DNA of 64,000 bases from Owenia fusiformis (lineage: Eukaryota > Annelida > Polychaeta > Sabellida > Oweniidae), in the NCBI GenBank assembly GCA_903813345.2, contig CAIIXF020000010.1, forward strand, positions 28,358,425 through 28,422,424, read 5' to 3'. A model generated the notes under the pieces. It made no database searches. It worked only from the letters and a program-made list of their open reading frames with translations, and was not told where the DNA came from. Positions within the stretch are counted from its first letter, which is position 1, and each line of letters begins with the position of its first letter. The translations under genes were made by a program, and so were the position numbers. Shown here piece by piece: positions 50,701-57,560 of this stretch.

Positions 50701-53700
50701 TTAAGGTGAAACACTGTTTGTTAGACTGAACACTATGTGTACTCTAAGAAAATTCTAGAAAATTTTACCAAAACCTCTGAAATTCAGTGGATAGGTTTTG
50801 GTAGAATTCTATATTTTGTTTATCAAATATAATCATAATATGGAACACCATATACCAAGGCAATTGCTTGAATATGAAAATACATGTACATGTAACCATA
50901 TCTCAGCCAAAATAAAAGCTTATAAAGTAATGTAGCATATACTCTAAAAATGTGAGTACATGTACTGTTAACATCTGTTTATGTATGTTTATATATCTGT
51001 TATGTATGTTAATAATTGTATAACTTAATAAGCATTGATGTTTTAAGAATAAGCTTTGATGTAAGATAATAAGATTTGATGTAAGTTAATAAGCATTGAT
51101 GTTTACCTTGCTCATATTTTTGTGTCCTCCAACAAACTTTATAGATCCATAACAGGCATTGCAATGGAAGCTTTTGATGTCTTTCCTAGAATATACAAGA
51201 AAATCTATCAAACGGTTCACCTGGAAACGCAGACAAGACTTTACAGACAAGATTTTGGGAAGGGAAATCCAAAATGGTCACCATGACATTCACCCATAAT
51301 GCCCAAAAACTAATCATTTTGTTATTTTGACAAACTCATGTCACATGACAGGAATTTCCTTCGATGGAGGAAAACTCAAATTGTCTTCAATTTTGACATT
51401 TAAGTGTTCTGTTGATGTTCTCAATACATCGGCAATATTGGTGTAAAGATATATCTCAGTCATGTCGTGTATTTTTTAATCAATTATAATTGGACATCAC
51501 TGATTGTCCTGGTTAGAAACCTAAAGAGACAGTGCATCTTTTACAACTTACTCAAATTCCCATGGAATGTTTTCTACTTCTGCACTAGCATCTCCACCAT
51601 CCACTTCATCCAAAGCATGTCGACTGCCATGTAACATTTTGTTGAGTTTATAATCTGGATCAGATTCATGTTGTTCTTTGGTATAGCCACATTCACATAT
51701 AGTAACATCATCTTCATTTTTCCTAAAATATACAATTTGTTATTTACGTCATGTTGTTATTTATATATGATTGTTTTTATCGAATTTAATATGCATTTAG
51801 TTAATTAACATTGGTTGGGGGTGGGCATTTTATAAGTTTTGATATCTCATATACCATTACATTAATGCATGATTCGAGCTACTGTTTAATAAAGCAATAC
51901 ACATGATAATCTTATTAATATGAGTATTTCTACCCCACCTAAACTATATGACATTTATTACCATAAGGAGATAAATTCTGTCATATGCTTATGCAAGTCT
52001 TTTCCAGCTTAATGGGCTTAATGGGCTTAAGAGTTTCTAGTAAGAAGTGATACGGCGCAGAAGATTTTAACTCCCGTTAAGCAACAACTAAAAATTGTGT
52101 CCAGTTTTCAATCATTAGTTTACTAGAAAAAATTTATGACAAATATAAATAGATAATAGGAATTAACTGTTTTTCAAATTAGATATCAAATGAAAATGTA
52201 TTAATTAAAACCATAACCACTGGTCACTGTATTAAACTGAAACAAGAAATATTACAGTGGACCTGTACAGTAAATAGTAGAATAAAAATTAAAACCTACT
52301 TCTTCACAAAACGTGTACATTTTTTCAAGGGAAAATGTTGCTTTATGTATTCTGCCTGACTTAGTTTCACATCTTCAGTTCTTGATTTTGGTATCTAAAA
52401 TAGAAATACGTAGAATATACAATTATGTATGTATAGAATATTTGTACTTACTGTATACACTGTATATTACATAACATTGATATAGTCCAAAAACATAGGG
52501 ATACATTTGACGTGTCGCAAAAAGCTCGCGCACGCATTGTTACACATTTTGTGGCGTAATCCAGAGGATCCTCGCTTTTAACATGATAGAATGTGACGTT
52601 TTTGAGAAAAATGTACACACATGAAAATCCTTTCGTCCTCCACATTTACCTCTATATCTCTAAACATTTTAGACAAATAACTCTGATATCATATATATTG
52701 TTAATGGGCTAGGAGCATCATAAAACACGAATCAATTGATATTTTAGGGGAAATAAATATACGTGTTGCTGTGCTTGAAAATAGGCGAATGGCGTAAATT
52801 AGCCCTATTTTAATGAATTTTGAAAACCTTTCGTCCTCCACTTTTCCACATACAACAGAAAACACATACTTTTGTGAACAAAATCAACTATTTATTAATA
52901 AACTAGAGTTTAGGAGCAAAATAATCATGTATGATTTATTAAAAATTGATCTCGTATTTTTTGTTTAATGTACACCTGAAAAGTTGAAGGTACCAAAAAA
53001 TGAGCAAAAAAGGTCGCTGTCAACAGATTCTATTTTTCAGACTCTATGACGTCACAATATGGGACGCTTACTAAAATTCATCCTTTGAAATAAAACTTCC
53101 ATCTACCTTTATCAAGACGAAAAATAAGTATAATAGTCATATATTGTTTGAGTTATGAGCGTTTAAAGCAAAAAAATAATTCAAAATGTAACGTGTCAAC
53201 ATGGGATATTTGCCAGATGTTTTGGTAAAAAACTCTTTTTTATAAACGAACGCGCAAAAAATGTGAACGAAGTGTAATTGATCTAAATTCTTCATCGAAA
53301 CAGCTTTAAAATGATATATAACTTTAATTAGAATATTATCTGATAATCCGGGGAATCAAAGTTACATTCACGCGATACCCTTAAAAAACAAATGCGCCAC
53401 CTTTTTGCGACACGTCTTTACTATATTTTCAATAAACATGAATTCTCTACAATTTAAAATACAGGTATCAAATATTATTATTTTCAAATGCATTTATATA
53501 AGGTGACCTAAAAAATGTAACATTTTATTTTTGAATAACTTTGACAATGATTGTATCTATTCATGAATTGGGTCACCTTATATAAAAACAAATATGTAAA
53601 CTGTGGATACCTGTATAATAATAACCTACCTGTCCTTTTTCCACATCTCCGTTTGTATATCTAGCACTGTTTAAATTACCATTGCTCAAGCCAGTCAGGG

Positions 53701-54259
53701 AGTTTGACCTTGAGTTATTGCGTGAGGACCTGCGGGTTACTTGTGGACTCTCCGTACTTCTAGCAGTCGTAGATCCCGCTAAAACTTGACCAGTGGGACG
53801 ATTTGAGATGTTCCTCCGTTTACGAACCCTATTTCTCCCTCCTTGAAGTAAATGTCTTGTTTCGGTATAATCATCAATTGTGCTTGACCTAAGTGCTCCA
53901 AATTCCTGCACTTTTTCAGGTATTATCAACATTTCGTGGGATGTACTATCTACATTATCACCCTCTAGTATTGCAAGTGTTGATTCCTGGTCCAAGATAT
54001 CAGATGACCTTGTAACTCTTTCGAGAGATGTATTGCCACCTGGACTACCGCGTATCGGCATGAGTTTCTTTTGGTTATTTTTGGCTAATGGATTGACCAA
54101 AACATTGCTTGGGGTAACAGATCCACTTTGCTGACCGCTGCTGGCTGTAAGAGGACGTGCGGAAGATCCAGGCGAACTACCATTTGTCTTTTGTGTGATA
54201 TCATTGGTTGATGCAGCATTCTGAGTTTGTTCCACACTTGCTAAATTGCTTAATTCCAT
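23470..54259 (-). CDS. TRPM-type cation channel, 24 coding exons, 1439 aa
   Basis: A complete gene: ATG at 54259 with an in-frame TAA upstream, stop at 23470. Exon lengths sum to 4320 nt and every phase matches. Order: a disordered, Ser/Arg-rich N-terminus (1-210); TRPM homology region with the SLOG-like fold (about 240-625); helical repeats (about 625-930); S1-S4 (about 939-1142); S5 and pore (1143-1201); turret and S6 (1202-1251); TRP helix with YKHKPALAPPFIVFEHIF (1252-1307); C-terminal coiled coil. The filter region PYWQIYGELF resembles the YGE type of TRPM1/3/6/7. There is no NUDT9-H or alpha-kinase domain. It probably forms a tetrameric plasma-membrane cation channel. One intron hosts two + strand genes. 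Confidence 0.93.
24027..24168 (-). CDS. TRPM exon 23
   Basis: Post-TRP-helix linker, rich in Glu and Lys (AEEKKEQESVEIVLNKIHEG). Phase 2 at both ends. Confidence 0.85.
24497..24666 (-). CDS. TRPM exon 22 (TRP helix)
   Basis: Contains NVYNHVEENAGQYWK and YKHKPALAPPFIVFEHIFLL, the conserved segment after S6 and TRP-domain motif of TRPM channels. Confidence 0.92.
24973..25120 (-). CDS. TRPM exon 21 (turret and S6)
   Basis: Begins with the outer pore turret, including the cysteine pair EGCNGT...DWCPQ and an N-glycosylation sequon NGT, then S6 LIANVLLLNLLIALF. Confidence 0.92.
25581..25758 (-). CDS. TRPM exon 20 (S5 and pore)
   Basis: S5 EVIKFMIIMGVFVISYGVA, then the pore helix and filter in PYWQIYGELFLE. 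The acidic glutamate after YG matches the divalent-permeable TRPM class. Confidence 0.92.
26005..26283 (-). CDS. TRPM exon 19 (S3, S4)
   Basis: Contains FFDPWNIMDLLALLLFLLGF (S3), and SCLVWYMRILNIFLASSYFG (S4 and linker) close to the TRPM consensus. Confidence 0.92.
26768..27160. mobile_element. 393-bp MITE with AAGGACG ends, in nested copy 1 promoter region
   Basis: Twenty-six-base inverted ends start AAGGACGATTCTCGGTTTGG. TA flanks both sides (26766-26767, 27161-27162). The second paralogue lacks it and reads straight through (GACAGATGAATTGATGACAA near 36961). It sits about 200 bp upstream of the nested gene's ATG. Two internal direct copies of about 190 bp share GTTATCCCTGCTTC-like words. 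Confidence 0.88.
27366..27379 (+). CDS. Nested paralogue 1, exon 1 (start)
   Basis: ATGTGCAAAATAGG before GTAAGAT. It contributes MCKI plus two bases, exactly what exon 2 needs, and the same 14 bases stand at 37172 in paralogue 2. Confidence 0.7.
27366..34264 (+). CDS. Nested secreted protein, paralogue 1 (254 aa)
   Basis: Coding exons 27366-27379, 33215-33456 and 33756-34264 with GT-AG introns and matching phases; total 765 nt including TAA. Not a family I recognise. The N-terminus MCKIGYIEILVLVLSSSLIP followed by TSHG is a convincing signal peptide, so the protein is probably exported. The mature part has two cysteines (KKC near the start, PRRC late), sequons NST and NYT, and mainly beta-like alternating sequence. 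Conserved with paralogue 2: GPYRLI, KAHYYRNPPEV, ALVYGDYIIKTPRRC and a C-terminal LRFPA. It lies opposite to TRPM within its intron, and its own intron 1 contains the LTR element. Confidence 0.75.
27666..28550 (+). repeat. 5' LTR
   Basis: 885 bp, TG...CA. A TATAAATA box-like site starts at 27975. Four short tandem copies of TGGATTATCATAAACATT-like sequence lie at about 28189-28270. Confidence 0.92.
28556..28573 (+). other. Primer-binding site, tRNA-Pro type
   Basis: TGGGGGCTCGTCCGGGAT, five bases after the LTR. This 18-mer is the standard complement to the tRNA-Pro 3' end used by several retroelements. Confidence 0.88.
28656..31622 (+). CDS. Gag-protease-integrase polyprotein (988 aa), no RT
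   Basis: SAP-like helix-turn-helix at about 11-55 (KKTELLALAKHVGL); Glu/Lys/Arg coiled coil at 85-147; SCAN/capsid-like helices at about 165-330 (YRQKFRNAHKQSDQTHVEFA); a CX2CX4HX4C knuckle at 396-409; aspartic protease with DTGA at 483-486 and LLLGND at 551-556; a Ser-rich spacer; the integrase HHCC domain at about 803-850 (GHLGVTKTYHKILNHFYWP, C844, C847 or C850); and the start of the catalytic core, with D881 in LIDCVGPLP. The core then degenerates: a possible second Asp at 943, no recognisable glutamate. RT and RNase H are absent between protease and integrase and after integrase, so the element is defective for reverse transcription. Confidence 0.9.
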   Translation: MSFEVETFLEAPSLEEFDKLKKTELLALAKHVGLAVKTSYRKGAIKNILVPYLVAEEILPEEALKLIVEPVQHVEPVDPIRLKELEIREKELENERREKELQNEKELREKELEMQNEREKRENERQMREQEIQREIELKRLEIEAQSKTDEHATMHQHFENRFDASKFLKFVPKFQEKNVDKYFTHFEKVAQSLDWPKSAWPVMLQSVFIGKASEIFASLSAEVCSDYDLIKNAILKAYELVPEAYRQKFRNAHKQSDQTHVEFAREQEQLFDRWLVSKDVSEEFKKLRELMLIEQFKNCVQYHIRTYLDEHKVETLSQAATLSDDYALTHKGSFIKGNPNFRGYQGNKPSYDTKSNQSSSSNTSNKAKDQSNSSQSSSSKSDQSKSSGPTSNVTCNYCKKPGHIISECYRIKNRREMSGSAHSNGCATVPISRKPIVWDSYTHTEKSTHSDIMEDYKPFMSEGSVSLSSDDTNSKPVKILRDTGASQTLLLGGVLPLSEESFTGTHILMQGIELGFTKVPLHRIHITSELVKGPVIVGVRPQLPVEGVALLLGNDLAGGKVSLDPIVSDQPCSIEDSVQEDSDIYPACAVTRAMAKRLADSGDSSVGDDFDSGFLSSLFDDECHSPLVKDGPYPILKANSSLKQPSVRAKQSTIEANSSLKKPIARGDSPSEQDHYFNAVSPALASLDEVSSSSASVHEVSSPPCSEVSSSSSSEVSSSISDSDSLKNDPHSKHMLIYEQEHDPSLIDLHKRCLTIDEAVKVPVCFYKKDGILMRKWRPPEASPEDDWAIVHQIVVPKSYHKEILSLAHDSPMAGHLGVTKTYHKILNHFYWPKLKQDVQEYCRSCHTCQMVEKPNEKISIAPLQLIPAFDEPFSKVLIDCVGPLPKTKSDNQYLLTITSMATQFLEIKSHLMLRNNKTKYIVKTQINNSTLVELPKELTSDLQSDSVLNDFICIDKAAPVRCRELHMMKKYVERDKISLLNMSLCS
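31623..32280 (+). other. Non-coding internal region of the LTR element
   Basis: AT-rich, with no frame resembling RT, RNase H or env. Confidence 0.7.
32281..32291 (+). other. Polypurine tract
   Basis: AAGGAGGGAGG directly before the 3' LTR, the expected plus-strand primer. Confidence 0.88.
32292..33176 (+). repeat. 3' LTR
   Basis: 885 bp, same length as the 5' LTR and apparently identical. Confidence 0.92.
33215..33456 (+). CDS. Nested paralogue 1, exon 2
   Basis: Follows CTGTTCTCAG and ends GAAG|GTATTA. It encodes the signal-peptide core and the segment with NST, VFVFVGEF and AGRTTRSQ. Confidence 0.82.
33756..34264 (+). CDS. Nested paralogue 1, exon 3
   Basis: Follows CTTTATAG. It encodes residues from RKALAYFKIRYG to the C-terminal RFPAN and TAA. 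Confidence 0.85.
34291..35864. mobile_element. 1.57-kb foldback element with CAGGGTGTTA ends
   Basis: Long inverted arms centre near 35505 (CTTTACAGTCATGGTC at 35467, its complement at 35530). Ends CAGGGTGTTA...TAACACCCTG, TA on both sides (34289-34290, 35865-35866). Copy 2 of the nested locus retains the empty site. The left arm is longer because of an internal 170-bp array. It lies 27 bp past the paralogue 1 stop and probably displaces its 3' UTR. Confidence 0.88.
34385..35290. repeat. 170-bp tandem array inside the foldback left arm
   Basis: CTTGGACACT recurs at 34431, 34601, 34771, 34941 and 35111, and as CTTGGACACA at 35281, each exactly 170 bp apart. The right arm has a single equivalent (near 35720), so the array arose after the element formed. 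Confidence 0.92.
36179..36549. mobile_element. Possible CAGGG...CCCTG MITE upstream of paralogue 2
   Basis: CAGGGCTTC and CACACCCTG ends with TA at both sides. It interrupts the region matching 26360-26400 of copy 1. The inner terminal repeat is weak. Confidence 0.5.
37172..37185 (+). CDS. Nested paralogue 2, exon 1 (start)
   Basis: Same 14 coding bases and GTAAGAT donor as paralogue 1. Confidence 0.7.
37172..38961 (+). CDS. Nested secreted protein, paralogue 2 (253 aa)
   Basis: Exons 37172-37185, 37510-37751 and 38456-38961; 762 nt including TAA, phases identical to paralogue 1. Same signal peptide and conserved blocks (GPYRLI, KAHYYRNPPEV, ALVYGDYIIKTPRRC), with an extra cysteine in AHGGCGTLT. 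Its intron 1 is only 324 bp, against 5.8 kb in paralogue 1, showing the ancestral size. Differences cluster in the mid-segment after VFVFVGE and around the NYT sequon, which is lost (GDFTF). Function unknown. Confidence 0.75.
37510..37751 (+). CDS. Nested paralogue 2, exon 2
   Basis: 242 nt as in paralogue 1, between TTTTCTCAG and GAAG|GTATTA. Confidence 0.82.
38456..38961 (+). CDS. Nested paralogue 2, exon 3
   Basis: Follows TTCCATAG; ends RFPA and TAA, one codon shorter than paralogue 1. Confidence 0.85.
38942..38997. repeat. 28-bp duplication across the paralogue 2 stop codon
   Basis: TTCTTCGTTTTCCAGCTTAA plus ATGAGCAG occurs twice in a row; the first copy holds the true stop. Confidence 0.9.
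39598..39767. mobile_element. CAGGCCTGTAGC MITE next to a TRPM splice donor
   Basis: Ends CAGGCCTGTAGCAAGG and TTGGCTAAAGGCCTG. A near-matching 7-bp flank (ACATATA/ATATATA) suggests a target duplication. It lies 17 bp downstream of the TRPM exon 18 donor. Confidence 0.65.
39785..39916 (-). CDS. TRPM exon 18 (S2)
   Basis: Contains CHVGFIILMSFFILFDV (S2 region) and EYLIFGWIATLVGEEIRQ. Phase 0 both ends. Confidence 0.9.
40131..40331 (-). CDS. TRPM exon 17 (S1 and cytosolic loop)
   Basis: Hydrophobic IVLFLFLPFLIPTKLVQF, then a long charged loop ending KFTGHA. Confidence 0.88.
40750..40827 (-). CDS. TRPM exon 16 (pre-S1)
   Basis: Short exon with ISHPCCQMALGGEWKRG, the pre-S1 HxCCQ segment shared by TRPM channels. 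Confidence 0.85.
41247..41388 (-). CDS. TRPM exon 15
   Basis: Helical repeat segment with ALLTQCYKTDPNYAQAIVEE and LNMAAASDSK. Confidence 0.88.
41389..42260 (-). other. TRPM intron 14
   Basis: Contains a run of about 15 or more C at about 41562 and a GAAAGCCCAT-bounded foldback between about 41634 and 42160 (GGGCTTTCAATTAGAAGGG versus its complement). No exon seen. Confidence 0.5.
42261..42404 (-). CDS. TRPM exon 14
   Basis: Starts with GCAG after TTTTAG, giving RQKMALQIWEYTPNAISNAM, which matches the TRPM RQEMA block. Confidence 0.88.
42545..42850. repeat. Degenerate tandem repeat beside the TRPM exon 13 donor
   Basis: Words TTGTATTTGGG, GTGCACTA and GACAAACCAA recur about every 40-50 bp, ending next to the donor of exon 13. 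Confidence 0.55.
42863..43119 (-). CDS. TRPM exon 13
   Basis: Contains ALIKIKGEPANSFLGIYTK, and DHPYMDLFIWAVLSA, the conserved helix before the next repeat. Confidence 0.9.
43473..43726 (-). CDS. TRPM exon 12
   Basis: Contains FAYDWNRLDIAEKIIVN and ALIENKPEFVEKLFQ, the armadillo-like repeats that follow the N-terminal SLOG region in TRPM proteins. Confidence 0.92.
44134..44200 (-). CDS. TRPM exon 11
   Basis: Sixty-seven nucleotides, FFDFQQSDELDKAIYTALFD; phase 0 in, phase 1 out, and the alanine is completed in exon 12. Confidence 0.85.
44587..44722 (-). CDS. TRPM exon 10, start amplified as a minisatellite
   Basis: Encodes YEVDIAPHMEEELKKAY and then MGFIKSVIEHKKI. Acceptor TATTTCAG|GTCATATGAG; the first 30 or so bases of the exon and its acceptor are repeated six more times upstream in transcript order (to 45036). 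Confidence 0.88.
44697..45036. repeat. 52-bp minisatellite of a splice acceptor and exon start
   Basis: Seven copies of the CAG|GTCATATGAGGT acceptor, with the AG positions at 44724, 44776, 44827, 44879, 44931, 44983 and 45035 (spacing 52, one 51). On the transcribed strand each unit reads acceptor, about 30 coding-like bases, then AT-rich intron-like sequence. Confidence 0.92.
45404..45572 (-). CDS. TRPM exon 9
   Basis: Contains VMLVVGAQGMGSIEQAVGAL and IPVVICINTGAATNLVEAA, strand-turn elements of the TRPM N-terminal SLOG-like fold. Confidence 0.92.
45862..46066 (-). CDS. TRPM exon 8
   Basis: Contains HLNPNHTHFLLVDDGSQGYG, the strongly conserved TRPM N-terminal motif. Confidence 0.93.
46197..46280 (-). 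CDS. TRPM exon 7
   Basis: VHCIGIASWGYTANNDQLF; the IGIA.WG pattern is typical of TRPM. Confidence 0.92.
46699..46824 (-). CDS. TRPM exon 6
   Basis: AWLITGGSNVGVMRAVGEAV: the ITGG.N.GV signature of the SLOG-like fold. Confidence 0.93.
47060..47280. repeat. 43-54 bp minisatellite of a splice donor
   Basis: ACCCACCTTAAT (the complement of ATTAAG|GTGGGT) occurs at 47071, 47116, 47170, 47223 and 47266. The last is the real donor of exon 5; four decoys lie downstream in transcript order, each with the exon-like GAAGG(C/A)TTC(A)TTAAG context. Confidence 0.9.
47272..47448 (-). CDS. TRPM exon 5
   Basis: Contains WDVAHPKLVVDYLVEYE and NLIISIVGGAKNFKLDKW, the start of the SLOG-like domain. Phase 0 both ends. 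Confidence 0.93.
47555..48085. repeat. 30-bp minisatellite, about 17 copies
   Basis: The unit is close to GCCCTATGGGAATTGGCCAA plus ACACCATATT; some units are shortened. In the large TRPM intron before exon 5. Period 30 leaves false open frames. Confidence 0.92.
48086..49380. other. TRPM intron 4 sequence, no gene recognised
   Basis: AT-rich; a poly-C run at about 49064. No exon seen. Confidence 0.4.
49381..49530. repeat. Dispersed GTCACC short repeat, copy 4
   Basis: AAGGCATTAACATGC, GTCACCTCCTGCAATTTGTT and, at the far end, ACAATATGTCACTA. Confidence 0.55.
49601..49864 (+). CDS. Possible + strand exon: membrane segment plus coiled coil
   Basis: Follows ATTTGTATTTTCAG and is open to TAA at 49862-49864. 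A hydrophobic stretch (LLELLAGGIFTCLSMIFGV) is followed by a strongly charged coiled coil (KEKLRKKSEKIKKLKSDKEK) and a terminal GCYLM. An internal ATG at 49649 would give about 71 residues. AATAAA lies just after the stop. It lies antisense in a TRPM intron. No partner exons were found, so it may be a small gene, a terminal exon or chance. Confidence 0.35.
   Translation, partial: EEKKPETNIWKIVETLMSKNLLELLAGGIFTCLSMIFGVKQLKEKLRKKSEKIKKLKSDKEKLKDRVWNLELELEKKKQNQEGCYLM
50226..50350. repeat. Dispersed GTCACC short repeat, copy 5
   Basis: AAGGCATTAACATAC, GTCACCATCTGCCATTTGTT and end CTTCTGGTGGTGACATT. Confidence 0.6.
51107..51185 (-). CDS. TRPM exon 4
   Basis: Contains SFHCNACYGSIKFVGGHKNM, matching the TRPM segment F G.I.F before the SLOG domain. 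Confidence 0.88.
51552..51722 (-). CDS. TRPM exon 3
   Basis: NEDDVTICECGYTKEQHE: the C.CG...QH motif of TRPM N-termini, then an acidic linker. Confidence 0.9.
52300..52394 (-). CDS. TRPM exon 2
   Basis: Contains AEYIKQHFPLKKCTRFV, the start of the conserved TRPM N-terminal region. Phase 0 in, 2 out. Confidence 0.85.
52509..53416. mobile_element. 0.9-kb element with 16-bp ACGTGTCGC-type ends
   Basis: GACGTGTCGCAAAAAG at the left and its exact complement at the right, within TRPM intron 1. Internal CCTTTCGTCCTCCAC occurs twice (about 52630, 52828). No coding frame. Confidence 0.75.
53495..53584. mobile_element. 90-bp hairpin MITE
   Basis: Inverted TATATAAGGTGACC ends around an AT-rich loop, 46 bp from the TRPM exon 1 donor. 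Confidence 0.6.
53630..54259 (-). CDS. TRPM exon 1 (first coding exon)
   Basis: 210 codons from ATG to CAG|GTAGGT. Low-complexity Ser/Thr/Asn/Arg sequence with a basic patch (GGRNRVRKRRNIS), so probably disordered and possibly phosphorylated. In-frame TAA precedes the ATG. An acceptor TTTCAG at 54391 defines its 5' UTR part (54260-54390). Confidence 0.85.
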
Positions 54260-54390
54260 ATTTGAAGAATTATTTAACAAACAAAATTACACTTCAGTTT
54301 AGACTCTGAGTAATACTTTTTTTGTTCTTGGTTTCCATTGTCACTTTTCACTTTCTTTACCAATCTGTATTGAGAGTCTCAAAACTAATC

Positions 54391-54979
54391 CTGAAATTCA
54401 AAAAAAAAAATTGAATTATTATTCAATTCATAAATTAATAATTTCCTTTGACTACATCCTTTTTGAATTGACCAATAAATAAAAGTACTCTGTTGAGATA
54501 AACATTTTCTAACATTCTATGCTATGCACTGTGAAGTGTACATACACCTGGCAGGTAACATGGAATTGCTAATCAGCTAGATTAAAACACCTAGGATAAT
54601 CTAGGATTAACTATTGCCTGATTGCAGGTTGATTTTAAAACATTTGGGGAGAAAATTAGTTATACAACATTTTATCAATGGTCTAAGCCAATTTAATTAA
54701 TTAATACATGTACATTGTACAGTGTATATTTTACATGCCCTTTCAAAAATTTTCCTTCCACTTTTGAATTTGTTTAATTCTCACTCTTCATTTTAGACAA
54801 ATAAGATTCCATAGAGTAAGTCTACAGAATTTGAGTTCAGATTGCAACCTATATTGGTTGTAATTCATTGTTATGCCTTGGTCACATTTGCTCCGATTTT
54901 CACGACGGCGCCTGGCCGATTGAGTATTTTGTTCAAAATTGAATACAATTTTCTCCATTTTACAGTCATACTTAGAATG
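54391..54979. other. TRPM 5' intron, no feature recognised
   Basis: AT-rich; starts at the acceptor of the first coding exon. Confidence 0.4.
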
Positions 54980-55191
54980 CAGGCCCGTAGCCAGGGGGGC
55001 TTCAATCGAACCATGGGCTTTCAACTAGAAACCCACAATTCCCCCACCCAAAAAAAAACTCTTAAAAATCATGCAGTTTCTCACCATTCTGAGCACTTTT
55101 CAAAAGATTTTAGCCACTTTTGGGCCTTAGGTGTAAAAATAGGACCCCCCTAGAATTTTTCAAAAAATGGCAAATCCTGGCCAAGGGCCTG
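54980..55191. mobile_element. CAGGCCCGTAGCC MITE, best-preserved copy
   Basis: Ends CAGGCCCGTAGCCAGG and CCTGGCCAAGGGCCTG are imperfectly inverted and flanked by GAATG on both sides (54975-54979, 55192-55196), a 5-bp target duplication. Confidence 0.7.
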
Positions 55192-56208
55192 GAATGTTAC
55201 CAGTTTTTAATTGTGGCAGACTGTTGATTTAAACTTAAGACTAAGGAAGCATTTCAAAAGAGATCGATATCAGAAAATTAACTGTATTTGCACGGTTAGG
55301 GAGGGAGGGGGCATTAGCATCAAAAGTTCTTGTTCCGACATTGTTCCTGGTAATTTTATTAGTATATGCTATTTTTGTCCAGTGCACTTCTGGTACGATA
55401 AATACATGAACACAACAAATTAAAAAAAAGTAAAAAATGAACTTTGTGAAGCCTGTCTATGCCAATCCGAGTGGCAAATATGAAAGATGAGGCCATATAT
55501 ATTTATATATATTACATGTTAGGTATAGTGTGAATTTCGAAACAAATTATTATACAAATGTATGTAATATTACTGCTGAATAAAAAATGATGATCATCAA
55601 TCTGAACTCTTTTTCAGTAAACAACTTTGATGCTCAGAATAAGAAAATTATGATAGAGCCTATTCACCATGTATCTACTGTTTATCAGTATGTGATATAG
55701 TCCATATCAATGTTTCATTTTCGTCAATATGCTGTGATATATGGACATATACATTCATATTGACACAAATGATATTTGTTTGGATCTATTTCAGATTTCA
55801 TATGCAATAAACATGTGGTCACAGATTTCATTAGCCAACCACTAGCAATAAACTGAGATAAAAATGTCATTTGTGTTAGATGAACATATTTTTTCATAAA
55901 TTACAAGCACTGTGGTATTTTGATTCGTTAATTTTTAAGGTTTATTTCAGAGAAAAACTGAAATTGAATTAATCAATCAATTAATTCAATGAATGGCAAC
56001 AACACAAAAACTGAAAAGAAAATAAAACATTGAATTGAAATGGACTTTAGGTCTGTATTTGTCAATCTCCAAGCAATTTGTTCTTATCTTGAGGAATATT
56101 CATTGAGCTTTTGATACCACTCAACTAAAAAGCGATCTGACTGGCATCTATGCATGCAAAGGTTCGTAATTTATCAGAAAAATTGAAAAAATTCAGAAAA
56201 GTGCTTAC

Positions 56209-56310
56209 CGGAAGTATAATAACTGCTATAGTGACATGCGCACGCGACTAAACGATCACAGCAATTTTCGCTCAGTGTATTTTGAAATTTCCCGGGTCAA
56301 GTGATAAAAT
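56209..56310 (-). other. Candidate TRPM 5' UTR exon
   Basis: On the - strand a good donor CCG|GTAAGC ends at 56209, upstream of the first coding exon. A second candidate donor CTG|GTAAGT ends at 57311. These could be alternative first exons. The right end is a guess. Confidence 0.3.
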
Positions 56311-57422
56311 CTAAATGGAGGTAGTCTAGAGTGATAATCAAAATCAACAAGTCAATATAAGCTCCCATTGCCCTGATTTATTTTTTACTGTTTTATATAA
56401 TATTTAGATGTAGGAAATCTTTTGTCCAAGACCTTTCACACGAATTTTGCCATTAGGCCTACAGTTTGGAACATAAATAAATGACAGGTGGATTTGCTGA
56501 AGTGAGGATTTCCCATGTTAAAAATAAGAGAATTTTCAAGAGGCCATACATCAGTGGATGAGATTATACAAAATGTAAAATATACAAATTTTAAGCGATA
56601 TGTATAGATCTAGACAATATTGGAAATCATGGGCATTCAGACGACCATGATTAGGAAATGGTGATCGAAATATCGACCTGTCATTTATTTTTGTTCCCAA
56701 TCCCAACTGTACTAAATTTTCCTTTTCTATGTCTTCACATTGAAGGCCATGGCCCCGTGATCCGTGACAGTTGTTCAAGTGGGATGAGCAGTGGGGGATT
56801 ACAAGGGCTTGTAGCTAGACAGGTATAGACAGGTATAGCTAGACAGGTATAGAATCAACCTGGGTATAAAATCATCATGCTCAAATTTCATCACCCTCGT
56901 GTTGTACCTTACCCGGGCACGTTCAACTTAATTTGATACGTATTTGGCTGTGTTAAAATGTATACGGAAATAAATAAAATAGTCTACATGGTCTAATTTT
57001 CGTCTATTTTGGTTTGCTTATAGTTTGGAAGTGAAGAAGAAATCTTTTTTTCATCCTACCCCTTATAAATATACATGTATTAACCTCGTGATCATAAAAA
57101 TTACTTTAATATGTACATTGTACAGATATAGATATAATGTTACTTTTATTTCATATAGGTAATTGAGTCCATTCAAGTATGGGGAAACGGTCTTTTTCTT
57201 CATCCTATAGATTAGAGGGGTGATAAATATGCTTCAGTTCCAGTCTTAAGAATTCCTTCGTCATAACATCATCAATATTGACACATGAAATAGAAATAAG
57301 ATTCACTTACCAGTATCAGGTTCTATTTTCCATCAACTTTAGCCGTTTATACGATCTGAACTGAATGCGTTGTGTGCATGACACGCACTGCGAAGAATTT
57401 CTAAAGATAAAATCGAATACAC

Positions 57423-57560
57423 ATGGCAGTGGCGGGCAGTGGAACATACATATTATATGGGGACCCAAAAGGGGACAGTGCGGTTTCATTTCTCGATTTT
57501 AAAATTCAAAATATGTCGCATGATAATGGACTTGTCAACATTGTAGGACTATGGAGGTAC
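57423..57560 (+). CDS. Possible first exon of a + strand gene
   Basis: ATG at 57423 (MAVAGSGTYILYG...) open for 60 codons, with donor-like GTAAGA at about 57563. It diverges from the candidate TRPM donor at 57311, so a shared promoter is possible. No homology recognised and no further exons found. Confidence 0.2.
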
